The translations under genes were made by a program, and so were the position numbers. Positions 7,045 to 13,939 of a DNA stretch of 24,164 nt are shown in pieces; the stretch's first letter is position 1; each line of letters starts with the position of its first letter. Below the pieces are notes generated by a model. It saw nothing but the letters and a program-made list of their open reading frames with translations. It did not search any database and was not told the DNA's origin. This DNA comes from Deltaproteobacteria bacterium (GTDB taxonomy: Bacteria; Desulfobacterota; Desulfobulbia; Desulfobulbales; VMSU01), in contig JAJYJA010000014.1 in the NCBI GenBank assembly GCA_021789795.1, forward strand, positions 1 to 24,164. Direction: 5' to 3'.

Positions 7045-8826
7045 TCACATGGGGATGATCTTGGGCCGCAGGAGGATGATCAGCTCCTTTTTCTGGCTGA
7101 CCGTGCCGTCGGTGCGGAAGAGCTTGCCTAAGATCGGCAGCTTGCCCAGGCCGGAGACGTACTGGTTGTTGTAGTTGGTGGAGTTGTCGATCAGGCCGCC
7201 CACCACCAGCATCTCGCCGTTTTTTACCCGGACCATGGTATTCATCTCCCGCAGGCTGACCTCGGGCAGCCCCACCTGGGTGCCGCCGAAGGTTAGATAT
7301 TGTATGGGCTCGGTCAGGGCCGAGGTCACCGGGGTCAGGGTGAGGACGATCTCGCCGTTGTCCATGATGGTGGCGATCACCCCCATGCCCAGGCCGGACA
7401 TGACGCTGTCCGGGGTGACGGTGTAGGACACGGTGCCGGTCTGGCTGTCGGTGGTGGAGGTCACCTGCTTCACGTAGGTTACGTTCTTGCCGACGCTGAT
7501 CATGGCCGGCTGGCCGTTCATGACGCTGATCTTGGGGTTGGAGAGTATCTCCACGTGTCCCTGTTGCTTGATGGCGTCGATCAGCACGTTGAAGTTGGTG
7601 GGGGAGAGGGTGAGCAGGGTCTGGTTGCGGTCGGTGTTAAGGGTGCCGCCCAGGTTCATGTTGACGCTGCTTAAGTTGAGGTTGAAACCCACCTTGGAGG
7701 ATAGGGCGCTCCAGTCCAGGCCGGTGGTGTTGTCGCCGGTCAGGGTGACCTCGATGATCTTGGCCTCGATGGAGACCTGGCGGTAGATCTCGCTCTTTAA
7801 GTTGTTAAGGTAGCGTTCGACCTTGGTCTGCACCGAGCGGGGGGCGGTGACGGTGATCAGGCCGATGGGCCGGTCGATGGTGTAGTAGCCCAGACCGGAG
7901 TGGCCGCTGCTTTGGGAGTTAGCCAGGGCGACGGCCCCGGCCGCCCCGCCTAAGGCAGGCGTCTGGAGGCCAGTAGCCCCAGGAGCGGACTGAGCCGCGC
8001 CGGGTTGGGGGGCTGCCGCCGGGTTGGCCGGCGTTGTCGGTTGGCCAGTGCCGGGCGCTCCGGGGACAGCGTTGCCGGCCCCGGCCACCACCGGCGTCGG
8101 CGGGGTGGACCAGATCTGGAGGATCTTGTCCAGGTTGGACTGGATGTTGTTCCAGATGTCGAACTTGTTGTCGCTGCTGTTCAAATTCAAGGTGCCGGTC
8201 ATGTTGTGACCCTGGGCGTTACCCAGGACATCGCCCCCGACGCTGGTCGAGTAGGAGGAGGCGGTAAACGGCATGGCGATGTGGAACTTCTTGGTCTCCT
8301 TGTGCTTGATGACGAGGGTGTTGCCGTCCAGTTCGTAGAAATAGTCCAGTTGCCGCAAGACGTTGTCGATGGCCTCGAAGAAGTCCTCCTCCGGCATGAT
8401 GGTGACGTGCACCAGGGAATCCTTGTCCACGTCGTTGGCCCAGCTGATGTTCATCGACTTTAAGGCCGCGAGCTGCTGGATGACCAGGCGCAGGGGTTTG
8501 GGCTCGTTGGGGGTGATGCGCACGCCTACCGGGATGGCCGCCGCGCTGGCGGTGGCCCCGGCCTCCGAGGCCTCGCTGGGGGCGAAGTAGGAGGGCCGCT
8601 GGTAGCGCAGCGGCAGTTGATTGCTCTCCGTTTCCTTGGCCGTCTGGGCACTGCCGTCGATGGCGCCTTGCGAGTGCTTGGCGATAAAGTCGGCCTTGGT
8701 CTGCTCTGGGGTCTTCGGTTGGGGGACGCAGCCCGCAAACAGGGCCGTGAGGATCAGCGCCCCCAGCCAGAGGCCAGCGGCGGGCCGGCGCGGGGCGGGA
8801 TTCGGGGTGGCGGTGTTGGCTGGCAT
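7045..8826 (-). CDS. Lipoprotein secretin of a type IV pilus system (MshL/PilQ-like)
   Basis: This is an outer-membrane channel protein of 593 residues through which a type IV pilus would pass. It has a lipoprotein signal sequence with lipobox LFAGC (Cys33). An N0/STN-like domain spans about residues 108-176. A Pro/Ala/Gly-rich low-complexity linker spans about residues 244-300, and a short N1-like stretch (about 315-345) follows. The secretin domain runs from about 350 to the end, with EILSNPKISVMNGQPA, the VVGGL motif (541-545) and the closing LPILGKLF signature. It has no AMIN domain; both AMIN domains sit in the protein encoded just upstream (8850-10733), 23 bp away. Lipidation, the short N-terminal part and the loop before the N1-like region resemble MshL more than PilQ, although the operon is pilMNOP. 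The start ATG at 8826 has a GGAG about 10 nt upstream. The terminator follows the stop. Function in pilus extrusion is strongly supported; the name is left open. Confidence 0.93.
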   Translation of the reverse strand: MPANTATPNPAPRRPAAGLWLGALILTALFAGCVPQPKTPEQTKADFIAKHSQGAIDGSAQTAKETESNQLPLRYQRPSYFAPSEASEAGATASAAAIPVGVRITPNEPKPLRLVIQQLAALKSMNISWANDVDKDSLVHVTIMPEEDFFEAIDNVLRQLDYFYELDGNTLVIKHKETKKFHIAMPFTASSYSTSVGGDVLGNAQGHNMTGTLNLNSSDNKFDIWNNIQSNLDKILQIWSTPPTPVVAGAGNAVPGAPGTGQPTTPANPAAAPQPGAAQSAPGATGLQTPALGGAAGAVALANSQSSGHSGLGYYTIDRPIGLITVTAPRSVQTKVERYLNNLKSEIYRQVSIEAKIIEVTLTGDNTTGLDWSALSSKVGFNLNLSSVNMNLGGTLNTDRNQTLLTLSPTNFNVLIDAIKQQGHVEILSNPKISVMNGQPAMISVGKNVTYVKQVTSTTDSQTGTVSYTVTPDSVMSGLGMGVIATIMDNGEIVLTLTPVTSALTEPIQYLTFGGTQVGLPEVSLREMNTMVRVKNGEMLVVGGLIDNSTNYNNQYVSGLGKLPILGKLFRTDGTVSQKKELIILLRPKIIPM

Positions 8827-8849
8827 TTCGGTAGCTCCAGGGAGGTTGA

Positions 8850-10733
8850 TTATTGCTGGTCGGCCAGCTTTACCCGGCCTTTGATATACTTGGCGAGGTC
8901 GGGTGCCAGGTCGTAACCGGAGTAGAGAATCGCCTTGTACTCGGCGGCCGCCAGCTCCGGTTTTTTCTGCTTGTCGAAGATCCGGGCCCGGGCGACCATG
9001 GTGTCTAGGCTGGCGTTGTAGAGTGAGGTGTATTTGGCGAGCGTGGCCAAGGCCCCCTCGAAATCGGCGTTGTCCTCCTCATAGCCGGCGAAGCTGAGCA
9101 GGGCGGCGCGGGAGGGGTGGGGGACGTTCACCGCCGTCTCGAAGTAGTGCCGGGCCTCGGGGCGATGCATGTTGGCCAGGCCGATGGCGGCCTGGAGGGC
9201 GGCCTCCGGGTCCTTGGGGTTCAAGGCCAGGGCCTTTTGGGCGTAGTCGATTGCCTCCTGGTTGTAGCCCAGGTCGGAGAGGCACATCCCGGCCATGCGC
9301 TTGGCCAGCTCAGCGTTGTTGGGCCACTTGTCCAGGGCCATCTGGTACTGGGCCAGGGCCTCCTTGAACTTGCCCTCCCGGGCCAGGCTGTCACCCTTCT
9401 GGATGATCAGGTTGGCCGCCAGTTGTGCCGGCGGTTGGCTCAGCTTCTTTTCCACCGCCAGGGCCTCTTGACCCTTGGCTGGCTCAATTTCCAACTCCTT
9501 CTTGGGAGTGACCTTCTCCGGCCAGGAGAAGCCCTTGTCCTTGGCGGAGATGACGATGGTGTTGTAGCGCTCGATCTTCTGCAAGCCCTTTAAGTTCATG
9601 ATCACGTCGAGCAGGAAGTCCCAGGGCACCTCGCGCAGTGACAGGGTCAAGACGCCCTTGACCGAGTCGTCCACCACCATGTTGTAGCCGCCCACCTCGC
9701 CCATGAGCCTAAAGACGTTGTGCAGGTCGGTCTTGTAGAAGTCCACGGTGATCTTCTGGCGATCGAAGCCCGCGTCGGCAAATTCGGCGGCGGCGCTGTC
9801 TTCTTTGGCCGGCGGCCTGGCGGCCTTGTTTTTTTGGGCCTGCTGGTTGCCCGGCTGGCCGTAGAGGGCCAGGGCCTGGCTCACGGGGTCCGAGCCTTGG
9901 GGTTTGTCGGGGGCGGATTGGGCCGACTTGGCGGCGCCCTCGGCCCTGGTGGTGATCAAGATGCCTTCCGGGGCCGGGGCCGCGTCGTAGGTGAAGGGGC
10001 CGCTTAAGCTGGAATCGAATATCAGTCGCGCCCCTTCCGGCCGGTCGGCGATCCGGACCCGGGAGACCCCGCCCGCTCCCACCTTGATCTCCCGGCCCAA
10101 GGCCGGGGCGCGGAAGCCGGGGATGTCCAGGTACATGCGATCCGGCCGTCCCCCGCCCCTGGTCAGGGCCACCTTCTTGAAGTTCTGGATGGGGCCGTCG
10201 GCGACCAGCAGGAATTTGGCCTCCCCGTCACCCTTGGTGATCCTTAAGTCGTAGATCTCGGGCTTGCCGTCGGCGGCGTTCTTGTTGGCGGCGGCGGGCG
10301 CGGTTCCCTGCTGGTCGCCGTTGGTGAAGGTGAGGGTGATGTCGTTGCCGTCTCTCTTTACCGCATATTGGCTGTCGGCGCCGAGCTGGAATTCGAGCTT
10401 GGCGATGACCGGATTTTTGTCGGTCAGCATGGAGCCGGTGATCTTGGCCAGCGGCGGTTGCTTGACCTCGATGGGCAGGTGCAGGGAGTCGGCGAAGCTG
10501 GCGTTGGCGATATCGACCACCACCCGCAGGGGGTCGAAGAGCTGATAGGTGGTGAAGGTGGGGATGGCGTTGCCCTTGATGGTGGCGGAAAGGCCGTTGG
10601 CATCCTTGGCGAAGACGATGGCCGAGGCCTGGTAAGGTGCGTCCGGGGCCGCCTGGCATTCCACCCGGAAGGCCAGGTTGAGGCACAGGGCCAGAAGCAG
10701 ACTGGCAAGTGGTGTAACTTTCGAAATTTTCAC
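8850..10733 (-). CDS. PilQ N-terminal half (AMIN-AMIN-STN) fused to a TPR domain
   Basis: This is a 627-residue exported protein. A signal peptide (about residues 1-28, hydrophobic core LASLLLALCLNLAF) is followed by two AMIN domains (about 33-137 and 160-265), the peptidoglycan/envelope-anchoring modules found at the front of PilQ. A flexible Ala/Pro/Gln linker comes next, then an N0/STN domain (about 326-398) with the PilQ-like run SVKGVLTLSLREVPWDFLLD. Instead of continuing to N1 and the secretin barrel, the chain changes to tetratricopeptide repeats (about 440-605; FKEALAQYQMALDKWPNNAE, YNQEAIDYAQKALALNPKDP). No secretin domain is present. The GTG start overlaps the pilP stop by four bases (GTGA), with a GAGGGGGA ribosome site upstream. 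The separate secretin gene follows at 8826. Known: PilQ N0 binds PilP, and TPR proteins (PilF/PilW/Tgl) pilot secretins. Inferred: this protein anchors the machine, docks on PilP and may help place the secretin. Not named, because the architecture differs from PilQ and from MshN. Confidence 0.88.
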   Translation of the reverse strand: MKISKVTPLASLLLALCLNLAFRVECQAAPDAPYQASAIVFAKDANGLSATIKGNAIPTFTTYQLFDPLRVVVDIANASFADSLHLPIEVKQPPLAKITGSMLTDKNPVIAKLEFQLGADSQYAVKRDGNDITLTFTNGDQQGTAPAAANKNAADGKPEIYDLRITKGDGEAKFLLVADGPIQNFKKVALTRGGGRPDRMYLDIPGFRAPALGREIKVGAGGVSRVRIADRPEGARLIFDSSLSGPFTYDAAPAPEGILITTRAEGAAKSAQSAPDKPQGSDPVSQALALYGQPGNQQAQKNKAARPPAKEDSAAAEFADAGFDRQKITVDFYKTDLHNVFRLMGEVGGYNMVVDDSVKGVLTLSLREVPWDFLLDVIMNLKGLQKIERYNTIVISAKDKGFSWPEKVTPKKELEIEPAKGQEALAVEKKLSQPPAQLAANLIIQKGDSLAREGKFKEALAQYQMALDKWPNNAELAKRMAGMCLSDLGYNQEAIDYAQKALALNPKDPEAALQAAIGLANMHRPEARHYFETAVNVPHPSRAALLSFAGYEEDNADFEGALATLAKYTSLYNASLDTMVARARIFDKQKKPELAAAEYKAILYSGYDLAPDLAKYIKGRVKLADQQ

Positions 10734-11320
10734 TCTTTATCCCCCTCTTTTCGCAAAACCATCTCGTTCGTCGTTACCCGCTTGGCGCCGCTGGGGGTGA
10801 GAGACCATTCCTCGATCTCCACCGCGTTGGGCACGATGGCCTTGATTTCCCCCCGCCGGCCGATCTTGTCGTGCACCTTGACGATATGCCCCATGCCGGT
10901 GGAGTCCTCCATCATGGCCACGGCCTGCTGGCCGGAGAAGAGGATGGCCACCAGGGTCAACTGGCTGGGCTCGAAGAGCTGCATCCCGGTAAGGGGCGCG
11001 TCCTCCTCCTGGGTGGCGGGGGCGGGCCCGGATTGTTCGGTGATGAACGGCTTAAACGGATCGGGCCGGTTCTCCCGGTGGTAGGTGAAGGGAAGGCGCA
11101 GAACCTCCTCCAAGCTCTTCTTGGCCGGAATAGCCGCCCCGGTTGCCGTCTTTCCCGGCGTTGCCGGGGCCGCTGCCCGGGGGGCGGCGGGAGTAGCGGC
11201 GGCCGGCGGCGGGCTGGCCTTAAGCGGCAGGGCGAGGGCGACAAGGCATATCCCGCCTATGATGCCGAAGGCCCAGGCGCGGTTATTTTTTCGCATTTTT
11301 TGGGGGAGCTTTCGCTGCAT
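10730..11320 (-). CDS. pilP: Type IV pilus assembly protein PilP
   Basis: PilP links the inner-membrane PilN/PilO platform to the N0 domain of the secretin. The 196-residue protein has an N-terminal hydrophobic segment (about residues 16-33), a long Ala/Pro-rich periplasmic stretch (about 35-65), the conserved DPFKPF element that opens the homology region, and a C-terminal beta-type domain (LVAILFSGQQAVAMMED, VKVHDKIG, VEIEEWSL). The usual PilP lipobox is not seen; Cys25 is preceded by GGI, which does not fit, so the segment is an uncleaved anchor or a normal signal peptide. Two starts are possible, 11320 and 11296 (MRKNNRAW), overlapping pilO by 38 or 14 nt; neither has a good Shine-Dalgarno. 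The stop overlaps the following GTG by 4 nt. Context in pilMNOP makes the call firm. Confidence 0.9.
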   Translation of the reverse strand: MQRKLPQKMRKNNRAWAFGIIGGICLVALALPLKASPPPAAATPAAPRAAAPATPGKTATGAAIPAKKSLEEVLRLPFTYHRENRPDPFKPFITEQSGPAPATQEEDAPLTGMQLFEPSQLTLVAILFSGQQAVAMMEDSTGMGHIVKVHDKIGRRGEIKAIVPNAVEIEEWSLTPSGAKRVTTNEMVLRKEGDKE

Positions 11321-11921
11321 CGGCGGGCTCGATAAATTTGTAGGTTACCAGGTCGATTTTGGTCTCGACTACCATCTCGCCGTCCGTCAATTTGGGGGTG
11401 GTCATGGTGACTTTGTTCACATTCACGATCCGTGGCAACTTGCTGACCGTATCCAGAAAATATCCCACGTTGTGATAGGTGCCGGAGAGCGAAAGCGAGA
11501 CCGGGATCTCGGCGTAGAAATCCTTGGGCACCTCGGCTGAGGGGACAAAGGCCAGGATGTCGAGCCCGGCGCTGCTGCCCTGGCTGGAGACGCTGGCCAG
11601 CAGGGAGGGGATCTCCTTCTTGTCCGGGATGAGCAGGGCGGCCTCTTTGAATCTTTCCTCCAGGTCGGCCATGCTCTTCTTCTGCTCGGCAAGTTTTCCG
11701 GCCTGGGCCTTGACCTCGGCGAGCTGGGCCTTGAGTTGCTTGACGTTGCTTTCGAGCTGGCCGATCGCGTCGCTTTTGGGCGAGAAGAGGAGGAAGTAGA
11801 ACAGGGCCGCAGGAACGAGCAGGGCCGCGGCGCAGATGCCGGCCTTGGGGCCGGTCTTGAGCGGCACCACCTTGGTGTCGATAAAGGAGTCGAACGAGGT
11901 TTTGAGTTGTTTGATGTCCAT
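11283..11921 (-). CDS. pilO: Type IV pilus assembly protein PilO
   Basis: PilO is an inner-membrane protein that pairs with PilN to form the alignment subcomplex. Its 212 residues comprise a short cytoplasmic tail, one transmembrane helix (about 28-47, AGICAAALLVPAALFYFLLF), a periplasmic coiled coil (about 55-98, Lys/Glu/Gln/Leu heptads) and a ferredoxin-like C-terminal domain. The latter contains LLIPDKKEIPSLLASVSSQG and PVSLSLSGTYHNVGYFLDTV, both typical of PilO. The gene sits 9 bp after pilN and its 3' end overlaps pilP. The Pro/Lys/Ala-rich tail (about 200-212) is not conserved in the family. Nothing unusual otherwise. Confidence 0.93.
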   Translation of the reverse strand: MDIKQLKTSFDSFIDTKVVPLKTGPKAGICAAALLVPAALFYFLLFSPKSDAIGQLESNVKQLKAQLAEVKAQAGKLAEQKKSMADLEERFKEAALLIPDKKEIPSLLASVSSQGSSAGLDILAFVPSAEVPKDFYAEIPVSLSLSGTYHNVGYFLDTVSKLPRIVNVNKVTMTTPKLTDGEMVVETKIDLVTYKFIEPADAAKAPPKNAKK

Positions 11922-11930
11922 GGCGCCCGA

Positions 11931-12518
11931 CTATTTTTTCTTGGCGCCCGGCGCTGGCGGGGCGGGCGCTGGCGGGGGGGCCAGCACGTTGAAGGTGAGT
12001 GAGAACGATTTGAGCTTCTGGTTGCCCACCTTGACCAGGGAGGAGTTTTTCAACTCCGGGGTCAGAAAGAGATCGGACTTGCCGATCCGGTTCATGTAGT
12101 CGGCGACCGTGGCGTTGTCCAGGGCGGTGCCGGCCAGGGTGACGGTGTTGCCCCCGTAATCCAAGGCGGTGAGCCACATCCGGTCCGAGGGGGTGAGGTT
12201 GGCGATCTCGTCCAAGACCCGGGCCGGCAGTTGGGAGGCGCCCTTTAAGTTGTTGATGACCGTCATCTTGTTGTCGATTACCGCCTGATCCTTCTTGATC
12301 TTATCAATCTGGCTAATCACCGCCTGGAAGTGTTGCTTCTCCTGATTCAGGCTGGCCAATTGGGCGGTTAAGCTGGCGACCCGGCTCGACTGGCGCAGCC
12401 CGATCAGCCCCAGGACGGCGAGCAACAGGACAAGGGCGACGGCCAGGGCGCTCACCTCCTGGCGGGCCCTTTTCTTCTTAAGCAGTTGCCGGACTGGGAG
12501 TAGGTTGATGTGGATCAT
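11931..12518 (-). CDS. pilN: Type IV pilus assembly protein PilN
   Basis: PilN is a bitopic inner-membrane protein whose cytoplasmic N-terminus binds the actin-like PilM. The N-terminal MIHINLLPVR carries the conserved INLLP docking motif. It is followed by a basic stretch (LLKKKRARQ), one transmembrane helix (about 24-42) and a periplasmic coiled coil (about 45-95). A fimbrial-assembly domain follows, containing LTPSDRMWLTALDYGGNTVTLAG and the NATVADYMNRI helix. At 195 residues it is normal for the family. The C-terminus is a Pro/Ala/Gly tail ending in Lys residues. It lies 13 bp after pilM and 9 bp before pilO, so the genes are clearly co-transcribed. No strong Shine-Dalgarno precedes the ATG, so coupling to pilM translation is likely. 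Confidence 0.93.
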   Translation of the reverse strand: MIHINLLPVRQLLKKKRARQEVSALAVALVLLLAVLGLIGLRQSSRVASLTAQLASLNQEKQHFQAVISQIDKIKKDQAVIDNKMTVINNLKGASQLPARVLDEIANLTPSDRMWLTALDYGGNTVTLAGTALDNATVADYMNRIGKSDLFLTPELKNSSLVKVGNQKLKSFSLTFNVLAPPPAPAPPAPGAKKK

Positions 12519-12531
12519 GGCCGGCGTGTTA

Positions 12532-13623
12532 TTATATCTCTGTGGTTCTGATAGCCAGGCCGGCGGCGATGGCCATCTCCGGCGCCAGGTAGTGGACGTA
12601 GTCCTGATCGATGGCGTTGGGGTCGATCTGCACCACCGCGAAGGGGTCGCAGATCTCGGTGGGCACGCCGGTCTCCTCGGTCAGCAGCTGGGTTAGGCCC
12701 TTGATTCTTGCCCCGCCGCCGCTCAACAGCAGTCGGTCGATGCCCTGGTCGGCGTTGCTGGCCTGGTAGAAGTCGAAGGCCTTTTTGATCTCCAGTATCC
12801 ACTGGGTGCAGTGTTTGGCGAAGATCTCTTCCACCTGGGGGAGATGATCGCCGGGTTCGACCCGCCCGATCTTGACCGCCTCGGCCTCCTCGGCGCTAAG
12901 GCCGCACTGGCTTTCGATCTGCTCCGTGATTTGGCGGCTGCCCATGACGATGTCGCGGGCCAGTAGGGAGGAGCCGCGGGCCAGGATGTTGATGCTCATC
13001 TTGCTGGCGCCGATATCGACCAGGGCGACGTTTCCTTCCGCCCCGCCGTTGTGGGCAAAGGAGTTTTCCAGGGCGAAGGCGTCCACGTCCACCACCACCG
13101 GTTGCAGGCCGATGCCGTTAAGCATGGCGAGGTAGGCGTCCACCACCTCCCGCTTGGCCGCCGCCAGCATTACGTCGGTGCGCTCGGCGCTGGTCTTCAG
13201 GTCCTGGAAATCGAGATATACGTCGTCGATGTCGAAGGGGATGTACTGCTCGGCCTCGGCCTGGATGTGCTGGGCCAGTTCGTCGTCAGACATGGCGGCC
13301 AGGTTGATCTTCTTGACGATCACCGAGTAGCCGGACATGGAGATGGCCACCTTCTTGTTTCTGATCTGGAGGTTTTGGAACAGGGCGGCGATGGTCTTGC
13401 CGACCGCGTTTGGGTCTTGCAGGATGCCGTCGGCGACCGCGCCTTCCGGCAGCCGGGCGCTGCCCAGTTTGGCCAGTTGCCGAACGCCCTGGCCGTGGTT
13501 GCTGAACTCGCACACCTTGACCGCGTGGGAGCCGATGTCAAGCCCCACCGCCAGGCGCGGGCGGTTTAGCAGCGCGGCCAGGGAGAGGTTGAGGGCGGGG
13601 AGGCTTAGTTTTGGCTTGCGCAT
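12532..13623 (-). CDS. pilM: Type IV pilus assembly protein PilM (actin-like ATPase)
   Basis: PilM is a cytoplasmic FtsA/actin-like protein that binds ATP and the PilN N-terminus, linking the alignment complex to the pilus motor. The 363-residue sequence shows the actin-fold elements: phosphate loop VGLDIGSHAVKVCEF (from about residue 27), NKKVAISMSGYSVIVKKI, the EAEQYIPFDIDDVYLDFQ stretch diagnostic for PilM, a second phosphate loop ALVDIGASKMSINI, and the adenosine loop LLLSGGGARIKGL. It is the first gene of a six-gene pilus operon. The ATG at 13623 has no spaced Shine-Dalgarno (the only AGG touches the ATG), and a candidate -10 lies only about 10 bp upstream, so it may be translated from a leaderless or very short leader. 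An in-frame start further downstream would cut into the phosphate loop and is unlikely. Confidence 0.95.
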   Translation of the reverse strand: MRKPKLSLPALNLSLAALLNRPRLAVGLDIGSHAVKVCEFSNHGQGVRQLAKLGSARLPEGAVADGILQDPNAVGKTIAALFQNLQIRNKKVAISMSGYSVIVKKINLAAMSDDELAQHIQAEAEQYIPFDIDDVYLDFQDLKTSAERTDVMLAAAKREVVDAYLAMLNGIGLQPVVVDVDAFALENSFAHNGGAEGNVALVDIGASKMSINILARGSSLLARDIVMGSRQITEQIESQCGLSAEEAEAVKIGRVEPGDHLPQVEEIFAKHCTQWILEIKKAFDFYQASNADQGIDRLLLSGGGARIKGLTQLLTEETGVPTEICDPFAVVQIDPNAIDQDYVHYLAPEMAIAAGLAIRTTEI

Positions 13624-13632
13624 CCTAAAATA

Positions 13633-13662
13633 ATGTTAGCTGAAGATTGGCTGGCTTGACAA
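13633..13662 (-). promoter_or_regulatory. Candidate pilM-proximal promoter
   Basis: On the minus strand TTGTCA (13662-13657, 5 of 6 consensus) is followed after 18 bp by TAACAT (13638-13633, 4 of 6). Transcription would begin about 3-5 nt before the pilM ATG, giving an almost leaderless message. The -35 lies inside one arm of the inverted repeat. Confidence 0.4.
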
Positions 13663-13735
13663 ATTTGCCCGTCATTTCGGCCCCAAAGGGGAACCCATAC
13701 TCAATACAATCCACAAAATGTCGGCTTTGTCAAGC
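13654..13735. repeat. 10-bp inverted repeat in the pilM/lepB promoter region
   Basis: GCTTGACAAA at 13654-13663 is matched exactly by its reverse complement TTTGTCAAGC at 13726-13735. Arm centres are 72 bp apart, about seven helical turns, so two bound proteins could face each other. Each arm overlaps a candidate -35 box. Confidence 0.6.
13704..13733 (-). promoter_or_regulatory. Candidate pilM-distal promoter
   Basis: A perfect TTGACA -35 (13733-13728) is followed after 18 bp by TTGTAT (13709-13704), a weak -10 lacking the key second-position A. It would give a leader of about 75 nt. The -35 lies in the other arm of the inverted repeat. An activator would probably be needed. Confidence 0.25.
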
Positions 13736-13825
13736 AGTTCCAAAGGCAATCATCTTGAAATTGCAATTATTTCCCCGTTCCCTTTGGCCTTTGGCGGGGG
13801 CAGTGGTCGGTCGGGGGAAACCCGC

Positions 13826-13854
13826 TTGTGTTTTGCGAGAAATTGGGATACAAA
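13826..13854 (+). promoter_or_regulatory. Candidate sigma-70 promoter for lepB-pyrBC
   Basis: TTGTGT (13826-13831) and TACAAA (13849-13854) are separated by exactly 17 bp; the -10 matches 4 of 6 and the -35 3 of 6. Transcription would begin near 13861, leaving a leader of about 79 nt before the lepB start. Confidence 0.4.
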
Positions 13855-13939
13855 ATGGCGGACTTGCTCTCCGTCCCCATTTTTCGCCCCTTCCCTAAAG
13901 TGCGTTCTGGCAAGAGAGGGGCCTGTTTAGGAGTACAAC

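Larger units (their letters stand above)
13624..13939. other. Divergent intergenic region between pilM and lepB
   Basis: This is the only long non-coding stretch in the window (316 bp) and is visibly richer in A+T than the genes. It holds candidate promoters in both directions, the 10-bp inverted repeat 13654-13663/13726-13735, a small palindrome AATTGCAATT at 13759-13768 and the lepB ribosome site. No tRNA, riboswitch or clear intrinsic terminator was recognised. Two open frames on the + strand (starting at 13647 and 13718) have no coding character that I can recognise. Confidence 0.8.

Noticed and set aside
11257..12177. 306-codon frame on the same strand as pilN and pilO
   Set aside because: Overlaps two genes with clear PilN and PilO features; out-of-frame translation is Arg/Gly/His/Gln rich with no recognisable fold.
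13647..13930. Two small + strand frames (83 and 70 codons) in the pilM-lepB gap
   Set aside because: No ribosome sites, no recognisable sequence, and they overlap candidate promoter elements.
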